From: Sapria himalayana
Lineage: Eukaryota > Streptophyta > Magnoliopsida > Malpighiales > Rafflesiaceae
NCBI GenBank assembly: GCA_029783825.1
Contig: JAREIK010005302.1
Span: forward strand, 1-64,000
Direction: 5' to 3'
Length of the DNA: 64,000 nt
Shown here: one piece after another, positions 37,701 to 50,090 of the stretch
Layout of the letters: each line of letters begins with the position of its first letter
How positions within the stretch are numbered: the first letter of the stretch is position 1
Notes under the pieces: generated by a model
Seen by the model: the letters and a program-made list of their open reading frames with translations, nothing else
What the model was told of the DNA's origin: nothing
Databases searched by the model: none
Translations under genes and position numbers: made by a program

Positions 37701-39620
37701 GAATATCATATTTAGTTGTGATAATCTTAATAATTAGATTATCATGAAAATTCAATATAAACAATTATATTGAAATATATTATATTAATGATCAAAAAAT
37801 AAATTAATAATCTATTAATAATAAAATAAATATTATTTTAAATATATTTGCAAAATGTAAATTTATTCAAAATCAAAGAAAAATATATTACAAAATAATA
37901 CTTTCTTTGATGTTTTGCTTCATTTTATATGTTTATATTTTTTTTATTAAAAGTAAATTATTTAAATTATATTTGTCTTCCTCATAATTTATTTTTAATT
38001 TATAATTCTACAAAAATAAATCAATAAATAATTAAAATGAATATTTAAAATTATAATAAAAACAAATAAAATAGATATTTATTATTTATTATTCAGGATA
38101 TACTAGTTTAATGGTTTAAGTATTTAGGTAATTTGGGGTTTAGTGATTTAACTGTTTAGGCCTTTAGTGATTTATAGTTTTTATTTAAAGAATGAAAAAA
38201 TAAAAAATTTAATTTTTTGATTTTTTTTGATTTTTTTTAATTTTTGAAGGTTATTACCTTTGAAATTATAATAATTTTTAATTTTTTTTAAATGTGAATA
38301 TAATATTCAGTAAAAATAATCTTAATAATTATTTATAATGTAAACTAAATATAAATAATTTTATTGATAGATATTATAATAATGATCAATAATAAATTAA
38401 TAAACTATTATAGATAAGAATGATATAAATTAAAATAAGATTGCAAAATCTAAAATGATTAAAAATAAAAATAATATATTGATGAAAAATAAATTATTTT
38501 AATTAGATCTGTCTCACTAATAATTTATTTTGTAATTAATATTTCAATAAAAATAAACTGATAAATAATTAAAATAAAAATTTAAAAATATAGTTAATAA
38601 AAATTAAATTGAGATTTATGATTTTTTATTAATGTACACCTATTTAATAGTTTAAGTATTTAAAGGTTTTGTCATTTAGGACTTTAGCAATATATGTTTT
38701 TAGGCATTTAGTTGTTTATAGGTTTTATTTAAACAATAAAATAACAAAAAAAAATTGTAATTTTTTCTCATTTTCTTGAGTTATAACCTTTGAAAATATA
38801 ATAATATTTAAAATTTTTTGAAATGTGAATACAATATTTAGTTATTTTTATATTAATAATTATATATCATATAAAGTCAATATAAACAATTTTATTGATA
38901 GATAATATAATAATGATCAAATTTAAATTAATAAACTATTAATAAAAAGATGATATTAATTAAAAAATATTTACAAAACCCAAATTAAAATATATATGTC
39001 GCTCTCATAATTTAATTTTTAATAAATATTTCTATAAAAATAAACTAATAAATAATTAAAATTAATATTTAAAATTATAATAAATAGAAATAAAAAATAG
39101 ATTTATTAATTATTAAGTAGTATATAGGAGTTTAATGGTTTATGTATTCAGGCATTATATGGTTTAGAAGTTTACTGATTTAACTGTGTATGTATTTAGA
39201 TGTTTATAGGTTTTATTAAATAAATAAAATAATAAAAAAATTATTTTTAATATTTTTTGATATTTTCAAAGGTTATAACCTTTGAAATTATAATAATTTT
39301 TAAATTTTTTTAAAATGTGAATTCAATATATAGTTATAATAATCATTATATTTATATATCATATAAATTCAATATAAATAATTTTATTAATAAATATTAT
39401 AATAATGATCATAAAATAAATTAATAATCTATTATTAATAAGATAGATATCAATTAAAATATAATTACAAAACCAAAAATGATTCAAAAGAAAAGCAAAA
39501 TATATTACTATATAATAATTTTTCGTTTTGAATTTTTTTTTCTTCGAAAAAGTTTGTCAATAATTTTTCGATGAAAAATAATTTATATAAATTATATTTG
39601 TCTGATCAATTTATTTTGTA

Positions 39621-39624
<4 letters not shown>

Positions 39625-39650
<26 letters not shown>
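39625..39650. repeat. (TA)n microsatellite in satellite
   Basis: About 12-13 TA units replace the usual TTAATATTTATATAAAAATAA motif of the monomer. Similar but shorter TATATATA runs occur at the same monomer position near 9170, 21550 and 36255. Confidence 0.85.
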
Positions 39651-39651
<1 letters not shown>

Positions 39652-40542
39652 AACAAATAAATAATTAAAATGAATATTTAAATTTATAATGAAAAAAAAT
39701 GAGATTTATTATTTATTATTTAGGGATGCCGGTTTAATTTAAATTAGATCTGTCTCATTAATAATTTATTTTGTAATTAATATTTATATAAAATAAATTG
39801 ATAAATAATAAAAATAAAATTTTAAAATTATACTGAATAAAAATTAAAATGAGATTTATGATTTATTATTAATGTATACTAGTTTAATGATTTAAGTATT
39901 TATAGGTTTTGTCGTTAAAAGTTTAGCGATTTATGTTTTTAGGCTTTTAGTAGTTTATATGTTTTATTTTATTAAATAAAATAACAAAAAAAATTTCTAT
40001 AATTTTTTATCATTTTCATAGGTTATAACATTTGAAAAAATAATAATATTTAATTTTTTTTTGAAATTTTAATACAATATTATGTAATAATAATATTAAT
40101 AATTATATATCATATAAATTTAATATAAATAATTTTATTGTTAGATATTATAATAATGATCAAAAATTAAATTTATAAACTATTAATATTAAGATAGATA
40201 TTAATTAAAAAATATTTTAAAAACCCAAATTGATTCAAAATTAAAGTAACTTATATTACTTGATAATCATTTATTATTTTTAAATTTATACTTCTTTTAT
40301 AAGCGTATATTTTTATTAGATATATAATATATTTTTTAAATAATATTTGTCCCACTCATAATTTATTTTGTAAAAAATATTTCTATAAAAATATACTAAT
40401 AAATAATTAAAATGAATATTTAAAATTATAATAAATAGAAATAAAAATTAGATTTATTATTTATTATGTATTATATATCAGTTTAATGGTTATTGTATTT
40501 AGGCATTACGTGGTCTAGGAGTTTACTTATTTAACTGAATAT

Positions 40543-40550
40543 GCATTTAG
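40543..40550 (+). other. Empty hAT target site equivalent to copies A and B
   Basis: GCATTTAG is uninterrupted here (AACTGAATATGCATTTAGTAGTTTA in two overlapping parts: AACTGAATATGCATTTAG then TAGTTTATAGG). The upstream 800 bp share the diagnostic variants of the A and B flanks, so this is the closest unoccupied paralogue in the window. Confidence 0.75.
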
Positions 40551-43500
40551 TAGTTTATAGGTTTTATTTTAAAATTAAAAAAACCAAAAATTTATTTTTA
40601 TTATTTTTTGATATTTTCAAAGGTTATCAACTTAGAAAATATAATAATTTTTAAATTTTTTTCAAAAGTTAATTCAATATTTAGTTATAATAATCTTTAT
40701 ATTTATATAACATATAAATTCAATATAAAGTATTTTATTGATAAATATTCTAATAATGATCAAAAAATAAATTAATAATCTATTATTAATAAGTTAGATA
40801 TCAATTAAAATATAATTACAAAACCTAAAATGATTCAGAAGCGAAGCAAAATATATTACTATATAATAATTTTTTGTTTTGAAAATTTTTTTTCTTTTAA
40901 AAAGTTTATCTATAATTTTTTGATGAAAAATAATTTATATAAATTATATTTGTATAACTCAATTTATTTTGTAATTAATATTTATATATAAATAAACAAA
41001 TAAATAATTAAATTGAATATATAAAAATTATAATGAAAAAAAATGAGATTTATTATTTATTATTTAGGGATACCGGTTTAATTTAAATTAGATCTATCTC
41101 ACTAATAATTTATTTTGTAATTAATATTTCTATAAAAATAAACTGATAAATAATTAAAATAAAAATTTAAATTTATACTAAATAAAAATTAAAATGAAAT
41201 TTATGAATTATTATTAATGTATACCAGTTTAATATTTTATGTATTTAGAGCTTTTGTCGTTTATGACTTTAGCGATTTATGTTTTTAGGCATTTAGTGGT
41301 TTATAGGTTTTGTTTAAAAAATGAAATAACAAAAAAATTATTTTTGGTATTTTTTCACATTTTCAAAGGTTATAACCATTGACAATATAATAATTTTAAA
41401 TTTTTTTAAAAATGTGAATACAATATTTAGTAATAATAATTAATATAATTATATATAATATAAAGTAAATATAAACAATTTTATTCATAGATATGATATC
41501 GATTATCAAAAGATAAATTAATATGTTATTATTATTATAATGGATATCAATTAAAATATAATTGCAAAACCTATTATTATTCAAAATCCAAGTAAAATTT
41601 ATTACTAAATAATAATTTTTGTTTTTTAGTTTTTGCTTCTTTTTATAAGCTTAAATATTTTTTTGATGAAAAATAAATTATATAAATTATATTTTTATCA
41701 CTCATATTTTATTTTGTAATTAATATTTAATAAATTATTTAAATTATAATTAAGGTTTACGAGTTTAAAGGTTTAAGTAATTAGGGGCTTTTGTTTTTAG
41801 GAGATTAGATGTTTAAGTGTTTAGGCATTTAGTTGTTTATAAGTTTTATTTAAACAATGATATAGCAAAAAATTTATTTTTATTATTTTTTCTAATTTTT
41901 GAAGATTATATCCTTTGAAAATATAATAATTTTTAAATTTTTTTCAAATGTCAATATAATATTTATTTATAATAATCTTAATAATTATAATTAATTTAAA
42001 TTAAATATAAATAATTTTATTGCTATATATTAGAATTATGATCAAAAATAAATTAATAAACTTTTATTAATAAAATAGTTATTATTTAAAAACTATTTGA
42101 AATATCTAAATTTATTCAAATCAAGGTAAAATATATTACTAAATAATAATTTTTTTTAATGTTTTACTATTTTTATAACTTTATATTTTTGTTATTAAAA
42201 ATAAATTATTTAAATTATATTTGTCTCACTCATAATTTATTTTGTAATTTATAATTCTATAATAATAAACTACTAAATAATTAAAATGAATATTTAAAAT
42301 TATAATGAATACAAATAAAATTGAGATTTATTATTTATTATTCAGGATATACCGGTTTAATGGTTTAAGTATTTAGGTGTTTTGTGGTTTAGGAGTTTAG
42401 TGGTTTAATTGTTTAGACCTTTAGTGATTTATAGTTTTTTTAAATAAAGAAAAACAAAAAATTTAATTTTTTGTTTTTTCTTAATTTTTGAAGGTTGTAA
42501 CCTTTGAAAATATAATAATATTTAATTTTTTTTAATGTGGATATAATATTTAGTTATAATAATCTTAATAATTATATATAATATAAACATAATATAAATA
42601 ATTTTATTGATAGATATTATAATAATGATTAATAAATAATTTAATAAACTTGTATTTATAAGAATGATATAAATTAAAATATAATTGTAAAATCTAAAAT
42701 GATTCAAAATCAAAATAAGATATATTATTAAATAATAATTTTTTATTTTTAAAATTTTGCCTATTTTTATGAGCATTTTTTTTGATGAATAATAAACTAT
42801 TTAAATTATATATGTCGCACTAATAATTTATTTTATAATTAATATTTCTATAAAAATAAACTGATAAATAATTAAAATGAATATTTAAAATTATAATGAA
42901 TACTAATAAAACTGAGATTTATGATTTATTATTTAGACTATACTAATCAAATATTTTAAGTATTTATGGGTTTCGGGGTTTAGGAGTTTTGTAATTTTTG
43001 TATTTAGTAACTTAGTTGTTTATAGGTTTTATATAAAAAATAAAATAACAAAAAATTTATTTTTGTTATTTTTTCTCTTTTTTGAAGGTTATAACCTTTG
43101 AAAATATAATATTTTTAAATTTTTTTTAGAAAAGTGAATACAATATGAAGTTATAATAAGCATAATAATTATATATCATATAAATTCAATATAAACTTTT
43201 TTATTGATATTTATTATAATAATGATCATAAAAAAGTAATAACCTATTTTCAATACGATAAATATTGTTTAAAATATATTTATAAAACCTAAAATGACTC
43301 AAAATCAAAGTGAAATATTTTACTAAATATTAATTTTAAAATTTTAAATTTTTGAATCCATTTATAATACTATATATTTTTTGATGAAAAATAAATTATT
43401 TAAATTATATTTGTCTCACTATTAATTTATTTTTTAATTTATATTTCTATAAAATTAAACTAATGAATAATTAAAATGTATATTTAAAATTATAATAAAT

Positions 43501-46060
43501 ACAAATAAAAATGAGATTTATGATTTATTATTTAGGGTATAACTATTTAATTGTTTTAGTATTTTGTGGTTTTCGGGTTAAGGAGTTTATTGATTTATAT
43601 GTTTACACATTAGGTGTTTATAGGTTTTATTTAATCAATGAAATAACAAAAAATTATTTTAATGAATTTTCGTAATTTTCAAAGGTTATAACCTTTAAAA
43701 ATATAATAATTTTTTAATAGTTCTAAAATATGAATACAATACTTAGTTATAATAATCTTAATAATTATATTTGTTGTAGATTAAATATAAAAAAATGTAT
43801 TAATATATATTATAATAATGATCAAAAAATAAATTAATAAACTATTATTAATAAGATAAATATTAATTAAAATATAATTATAGAACCCAAAATAATTCAA
43901 AATCAAAGTAAATTATTTTACTAAATAAAATTTTAAATTTTTGAAATTTTGTTTAATTTTATAAGCTTATTTTTTTTCATAAAAAATAAATTATTTAAAT
44001 TATATCTGTCTCACTCATTATTTATTTTGTAATTAATATTTCTATAAAAATAAACTAAAAAATAATTAAAATGAATATTTAAAATTATAATGAATACAAA
44101 TAAAAATGAGATTTATTATTTATTATTTATTATTTAGGTTAAATAGGTATAATGATTTAAGTATTTAGGGGGTTTTGGCGTTTAGAAGTCTAGAATTTTA
44201 AATGTTTGGCATTTAGTGGTTTATAAGTTTTATTTAAATAATAAAATAATAAATAATTATTTTTGTGATTTTTTATCATTTTTGAAGGTTTAAACCTTTG
44301 AAAATATAATAATTTTTAAATTGTTTTCAAATGTAAATATAATATTTAGTTATAATAACTTAATAATTATAAGACATTTTAATTGAATATATTTAATTTT
44401 TTTGTTCGATATTATAAAAATGATCAAATAATAAATTAATAAACTATTATTAATAAGATTGATAGCAACTTAAAATATAATTGTAAAACTTATATATAAT
44501 GATTCAAAATCTAATTAAAATATATTACTAAATAATATTTTTTTGTTTTTAAGTTTTTACTTATTTATATAAGCTTTTTTTTGATTAAAAATAAATTATT
44601 AAATTAATATTTGTCTCACTCATTATTTATTTTGTGATTGATATTTCTATAAAAAAAACTAATAAATAATTAAAATGAATATTTAAAATTATAATGAATA
44701 CAAATTAAAATGAGATTTATGATTTATTATATAGGTTATACCGGTTTAATGGTTTGATTATTTAGGAGTTTTATCGTTTAAAAGTTTAGAAATTTATGTT
44801 TTTAGGCATTTAGTGGTTTATAGGTTTTATTTATATAATAAAAATTTAAAATTCTATTTTTGATTTTTTCTGATTTTCAAAGGTTATAACCTTTGAAAAT
44901 AAAATAATTTTTAAAATTTTTTGAAATGTGAATTCCATGTATAATTATATTAATCTTACTAATTATATATCATATAAATTCAATATAAATAATTTTAATG
45001 ATATATATTATAATAATGATCAAAAATTAAATTAATAAACTATTATAAATAATATAAATATTAATTAAAATATATTTACATAACACAAAATTATTCAAAA
45101 TCAAATCAAAATATATTACTAAATAATAATATTTAATTTTTAAAATTTTCTTTTTTTTATTAGCTTATATTTTTTTTATTAAAATAAATTATTTAAATAA
45201 TATTTGTCTCACTCGAAATTTATTTTGTAATTAATTTTTTAAAAAATTAAAATAGAAATAATTAAAATGAATATTTAAAATTATAATAAATAGAAATAAA
45301 AATGAGATTTATTATTTATTAAGTAGTATATAGTTGTTAAAAGGTTTATGTATTTAGGAGTTTTGGGATTTTATGAGCTTACTGATTTAAGTAAGTAAGC
45401 ATTTAATGATCTATAGGTTTTATTTAAAAAATGAAATAAAAAAAATTATTTTTATTATTTTTTCTCATTTTTTATGGTTATAACCTTTGAAAATATAATA
45501 ATTTTTAAATTTTTTTCAAATGTGAATTTAATATTTAGTAATAAAAATCATTATATTTATATATCATATAAATTCAATATAAACTATTTTATTGATAAAT
45601 ATTCTAATAATGATCAAAAAATAAATTAATAATCTATTATTAATAAGATAGATATCAATTATAATATAATTACAAAACCTAAAATGATTCAGAAGCAAAG
45701 CAAAATATATTACTATATAATAATTTTTTGTTTTAAAATTTTTTTTTCTTTTAAAAAGTTTTATATATTATTTTGTGAAAAATAATTTATATAAATTATA
45801 TTTGTGTAACTCATAATTTATTTTGTAATTAATATTTATATAAAAATAAACAAATATATAATTAAATTCGAATATTTAAAATTAAAATAAAAAAATGAGA
45901 TTTATTCTTTATTATTTAGGATATACCGGTTTAATTTAAATTAGATCAGTCTCACTAATAATTTATTTTGTAATTAATATTTCTATAAAAATAAACTGAT
46001 AAATAATTAAAATTAAAATTAAAATTAAAATTATACTGAATAATTAAAATAATTTATTTT

Positions 46061-47160
46061 GTTCATCTCTCACCTCTAAAATGATTGCTAAAGCTCTAAC
46101 CAAAATAATAGGAGCTTTTACTTTATCTCTATTATGTCTCATCATATTTGATGTTGAATCACTGGGCTATCAAAGGTAATTTGACTCTTGTACGCTAACA
46201 GACTAAACCAAAGTTGTATTGCTATGTGTTGAAATAGCTAGGTGTTGAGGATGCTATTTATATTGATTATTGTAATTTCTTCTAAAATATCTCTCATGCT
46301 ACACTCAAAGAAATTTTTTTAAAACATAGTTCAAATCTAAAAAAATAACGACCTTGTAGCCTATTAGAACAAACTAGCCCTAGGGCGGATTGAGTAGGGC
46401 AAGAAGTATGGGCTCTCTTTTAATCAAGAATCAAAAAATTTATTTTATTGGCATGTCTAAGCCTTTTTTTTAAATACTCGTGGATATGAAAAGGATCATT
46501 TCTTTCTTTTTATATTATATGAGTTTTGTATACATGCTCACAATACCCAAAAAGGTGTAAATGAATCTTATTCAAATGTATAAAAAGTTTTAATCATTGC
46601 TCAAAATATTAGTCTTGCATATTGACACTTGAGGTCACAAATGAAAGGAAAAAACCATAGTGATATTTCCAATCCCAAGAATATTAGCTATAGAAAGTTA
46701 TAAAGAGTAGTACTTGAGCTTTAACGATTTCTAGGGTCATGACTTTTGCTCTTGAGGAATGTCCAAAGTTACAATCATTCCTAGTGCAATGACATTGAAA
46801 TATAAAGATAAAATGTACAAGCTATGGTCATATCCAATACTGTGAACCAGTATTATAGTGATTAAATAAATATTCATGATCATTCTTAGAGACATCACAA
46901 TATGTTCAACAGAGAGACACAAGTTATGGCATATTCTCATCGATATGATTTTGTGTTCTATAGACACAATACACAATCATGACCATTGATAATGCTATAA
47001 TAATCTAAAGAAAGAAAGAGACTGAATCCATAACTCACCCCTTGAGTCATGACTTTCTGTTACATAAACAAAGAGATAGTTCTGTGACATTCCTAAAAGT
47101 TGTGAATATCAATTTAAATTTAACACTAGTCATTTGATTATAAAAGTGCAAAGAATGATA
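46061..47160. other. Unassigned non-satellite insert
   Basis: The satellite breaks off at TTAAAATAATTTATTTTG and sequence of ordinary plant-like composition follows. No open frame of convincing length or family was recognised; a 79-codon frame at 46737-46976 on the minus strand has no motif. Weak internal repetition of TCATGACTT/TCATGACC/TCATGATC is visible (46737, 46980, 47046 and nearby). It could be an old retroelement fragment or a displaced unique sequence, and the evidence does not decide between them. Confidence 0.6.
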
Positions 47161-47235
47161 TTTAGGATTAGGGTTTATGGATTATGGTTATAGTTTATAG
47201 TTTAAGGTTTAGGATTTAAAGTTTAGGGTTTATGG
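47161..47235 (+). repeat. Degenerate interstitial telomere-like tract
   Basis: About ten heptamers lie in register, including GGGTTTA, TGGATTA, GGTTTAG and GATTTAA, all related to TTTAGGG. It is denser and better phased than the blocks inside satellite monomers. The G-rich strand is on +, matching the orientation of the surrounding reverse array. It abuts the poly(T) run at 47236. Confidence 0.75.
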
Positions 47236-48513
47236 TTTTTTTTTTTGGAAAATACACACTTTATTTATCATTTAGACACACAACTTACAATAGACTAAAA
47301 ATCTGACTAATTTAGGCCAGCCCACCAAATACTATGCACATTAATGATTCTAAGCATAAAATACATAAAAAAACATAATTCCTAATAATTCCAAGCGTAC
47401 GAATAAAACTAAAATCACATGGCATTCCTGGACTTCAGAGTTGGCATTGAGTCATTATGCGACTGCATCCTTTCTCAGATTTGTCCAAACCTTTTGGAGG
47501 AACCTGAATGATGCACCATATTAAAACTATGCAAATATAAGATTGTGCATGTGTGTGACATGCAGCATCAAGCTTTTGCCTATGTCATTGCTATGCAATG
47601 GAATACATGTAAAACTAAATACCCATAAATCAACAAGTCCACATATACGGCACTTTTTCAATTCATTCTCACCTATGAATTCCACATTTCTTTTGCTCCA
47701 ATGATCCTCAAAAGAGTATCTCTTGGGTTAGAATGCTTCCTCCGCGAGCTCCAAGAAGTGGCTGTATGTTGTACCGACAAAATATCAAAATATATGCATG
47801 CATCAGTGTGGATGTGTGATGAGGTCCATCTCATAGTCTAATTAACTACGCGTACAACCAACCTAGAATACAAGTAAAATTACAAAATGCTATAAAGATG
47901 GGTCTTCTGCTCCCGGAAGTGTAGCATCACCTAATGTGTATTTACAAAATGCATTAGTCGGCACCACATAGAGATACTCATGGGTTCAGTTGCCCTCATT
48001 GCATTATACATATAGAACAGACAAGATCGTGTGTGTAAGTATCTCATGATCCATCTCTACAAGTACATGGTGCATACAAAGTCCAAAATACAAATAATAC
48101 TACAAACATAAACTACAAGTTTAATCTTTCGCTCCAATGTGGCTAATCTGTACTCCATTGCTTACTGGCCCTGCTTTCTCATGCTTTGGATTTTTCCGGC
48201 TCTCCAATTAATCATGGATTACCCGCTACTCCTGTTGGGCGATGGTTGGGTGGCCCTCTATGCTGCCTGATATGGCTAGTGGGACCCACTCCTAGCTACT
48301 CCTGGGTTTACTCCCCACCACTTTGCTTGGTCTCATCAGTTGTCTGAATGTTATCATCTCGGCTTGCTAGTTGGGCCCTCTACAAGCTAGTGGCACATAC
48401 TTCTGGCTGCTTCCAGGACTTGTTGGCCAATCTAAATGCTACACCAAGATGGACAATAATATGTGCACCAGAGTACTGTTATCCGTCGCTATGTGTGTGT
48501 GGGGCAGCAGTAC
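47236..48513 (-). mobile_element. Possible retroposed insert with poly(A) tail (minus strand)
   Basis: On the minus strand the segment ends with AATAAA (47260-47265, seen as TTTATT on +), then 13 bases, then an uninterrupted run of 11 A (T run at 47236-47246). This is the layout of a polyadenylated transcript copied into DNA. AGGGTTTATGG (47225-47235) and AGGGTTTAGG (48514-48523) flank it and might be a target duplication. Because both are telomere-like heptamers, chance is a real alternative. A weak internal repetition with a step near 215 bp is visible (47870 against 48085). No protein family was recognised, so LINE, SINE or processed gene cannot be told apart. Confidence 0.45.
47260..47265 (-). 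promoter_or_regulatory. AATAAA polyadenylation signal (minus strand)
   Basis: AATAAA lies 13 bases upstream of an 11-A run on the minus strand, within the spacing usual for eukaryotic poly(A) signals. In AT-rich DNA the motif alone would mean little; the adjacent A-run makes it worth noting. Confidence 0.5.
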
Positions 48514-50078
48514 AGGGTTTAGGAGTTTAGTAATTTAAGTATTTAGTTATTTTGTGGTTTATAGGTTTTATTTAAATAATTAAATAATAATAAATTAGTT
48601 TTTTGATTTTTTCTCATTTTCAAGGTTATAACCGTTGAAAATATTATATTTTTTAATTTTTTTTCAAATGTTAATACAATATTTAATTATAATAATCATA
48701 AAAATTAAATATCATGTAAATTCATTATAAATAATTTTATTGATCGATATTATAATACTGATCATAAAATAGATTAATAAACTATTATTAATAAGATAGA
48801 TATTAATTAAAATATATTTGCAAAACTTAAAACGATTCAAAATCAAATTAAAATATATTACTAAATAATAATTTTTTATTTTTAAATTTTTGATTCTTAT
48901 TATAAGCTTATAAATTTTTTTGATGAATAAAAATTATTTAAATTATATTTGTCTCATTCATAATTTTATTTTGCAATTAATATTTCTATAAAAAAAACTA
49001 ATAAATAATTAAAATGAATTTTGAATTATAATGAATACAAATAAAAATAATATTTATGATTAATTATTTAGGGTATACCAGTTTAATGGTTTAAGTATTT
49101 AGGAGTTTAAGAGTTTAGTGATTTAAGTGTTTAGGGCATTTAGTAATTTATATGTTTTATTTAAATAATTAAATAACAAAAAAATTATTTTTGTGATTTT
49201 ATCTCATTTTCAAAGATGATAAACTTTAAAAATATAATAATTTTTAAATTATTTTCAAATGTAAATATAATATTTAGTTATAATAATCTTAAAAATTATA
49301 TATCATGTAAATTCAATATAAATAATTTTATTGATAAATATTCTAATAATGATCAAAAAATAAATTAATAATCTATTATTAATAAGATAGATATCAATTA
49401 AAATATAATTACAAAACCTAAAATGATTCAGAAGCAATGCAAAATATATTACTATAAAATAATTTCTTGTTTTGAAAATTTTTTTCTTTTAAAAAGTTTA
49501 TCTATAATTTTTTGATGAAAAAATATTTATATAAATTATTTTTGTCTAGCTCAATTTATTTTGTAATTAATATTTATATATAAATAAACAAATAAATAAT
49601 TAAAATGAATATTTAAAATTATAATTAAAAAAAATGAGATTTATTAATTATTATTTAGGGATACTGTTTTAATTTAAATTAGATCCGTCTAACTAATAAT
49701 TTATTTTATAATAAATATTTGTATAAAAATAAACTGATAAATAATTAAAATAAAAATTTAAAATTATACTGAATAAAAATTAAAATGAGATTTATGATTT
49801 ATTATTAATCTATACCAGTTTAATGGAATAAGTATTTATAGGTTTTTTCATTTAGGAGTTTAGCAATTTATGTTTTTAGGCATTTAGTGGTTTATAGGTT
49901 TTATTTAAACAATGAAATAACGAAAAAAAAAATTAGATATTTTTTCACATTTTCAAAGGTCATAACTTTGAAAATATAATAATTTTAATTTTTTTTAAAA
50001 ATGTGAATACAATATTTAGTAATAATAATCATTATAATTATATATAATATAAACTAAATATAAACAATTTTATTGATT
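48514..50078 (-). repeat. AT-rich satellite array, reverse orientation (segment 7)
   Basis: The satellite resumes in the middle of a telomere-like block (AGGGTTTAGGAGTTTAGTAA). Monomers follow in the same reverse orientation as before the insert, with a second clear heptamer block at 49080-49155. It ends at AAACAATTTTATTGAT, where orientation switches. Confidence 0.9.
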
Positions 50079-50090
50079 TTAATTATTTAT
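50066..50090. other. Array inversion junction, reverse to forward
   Basis: The reverse motif CAATTTTATTGAT fuses to forward TTTAATTATTTATTAATTT. TATTGAT in the reverse monomer and TATTCAT in the forward monomer overlap with one mismatch, so the breakpoint cannot be placed to the base. There is no filler and no transposon end. Confidence 0.75.

Larger units (their letters stand above)
35433..46060 (-). repeat. AT-rich satellite array, reverse orientation (segment 6)
   Basis: About 10.6 kb of reverse monomers. It includes an unoccupied counterpart of the hAT A and B flank (39720-40560, octamer 40543-40550). It also repeats the ordered d-c-b-a subtype run near 41800, 42400, 43000 and 43600, which mirrors 11880-13680. 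A short (TA)n run lies at about 39625-39650. Open frames near 41396-41584 and 42522-42776 are monomer-derived and match others near 1202-1447 and 3186-3368. No genes are seen. Confidence 0.92.

Noticed and set aside
46737..46976. 79-codon minus-strand frame and the 60-codon frame at 48348-48530 as host genes
   Set aside because: No motif, no plausible splice structure and lengths expected by chance. The second runs into satellite at its 3' end.
47161..47235. Functional chromosome end
   Set aside because: The heptamers are degenerate, only about 75 bp long, and flanked on both sides by other sequence. At most it is an interstitial relic.
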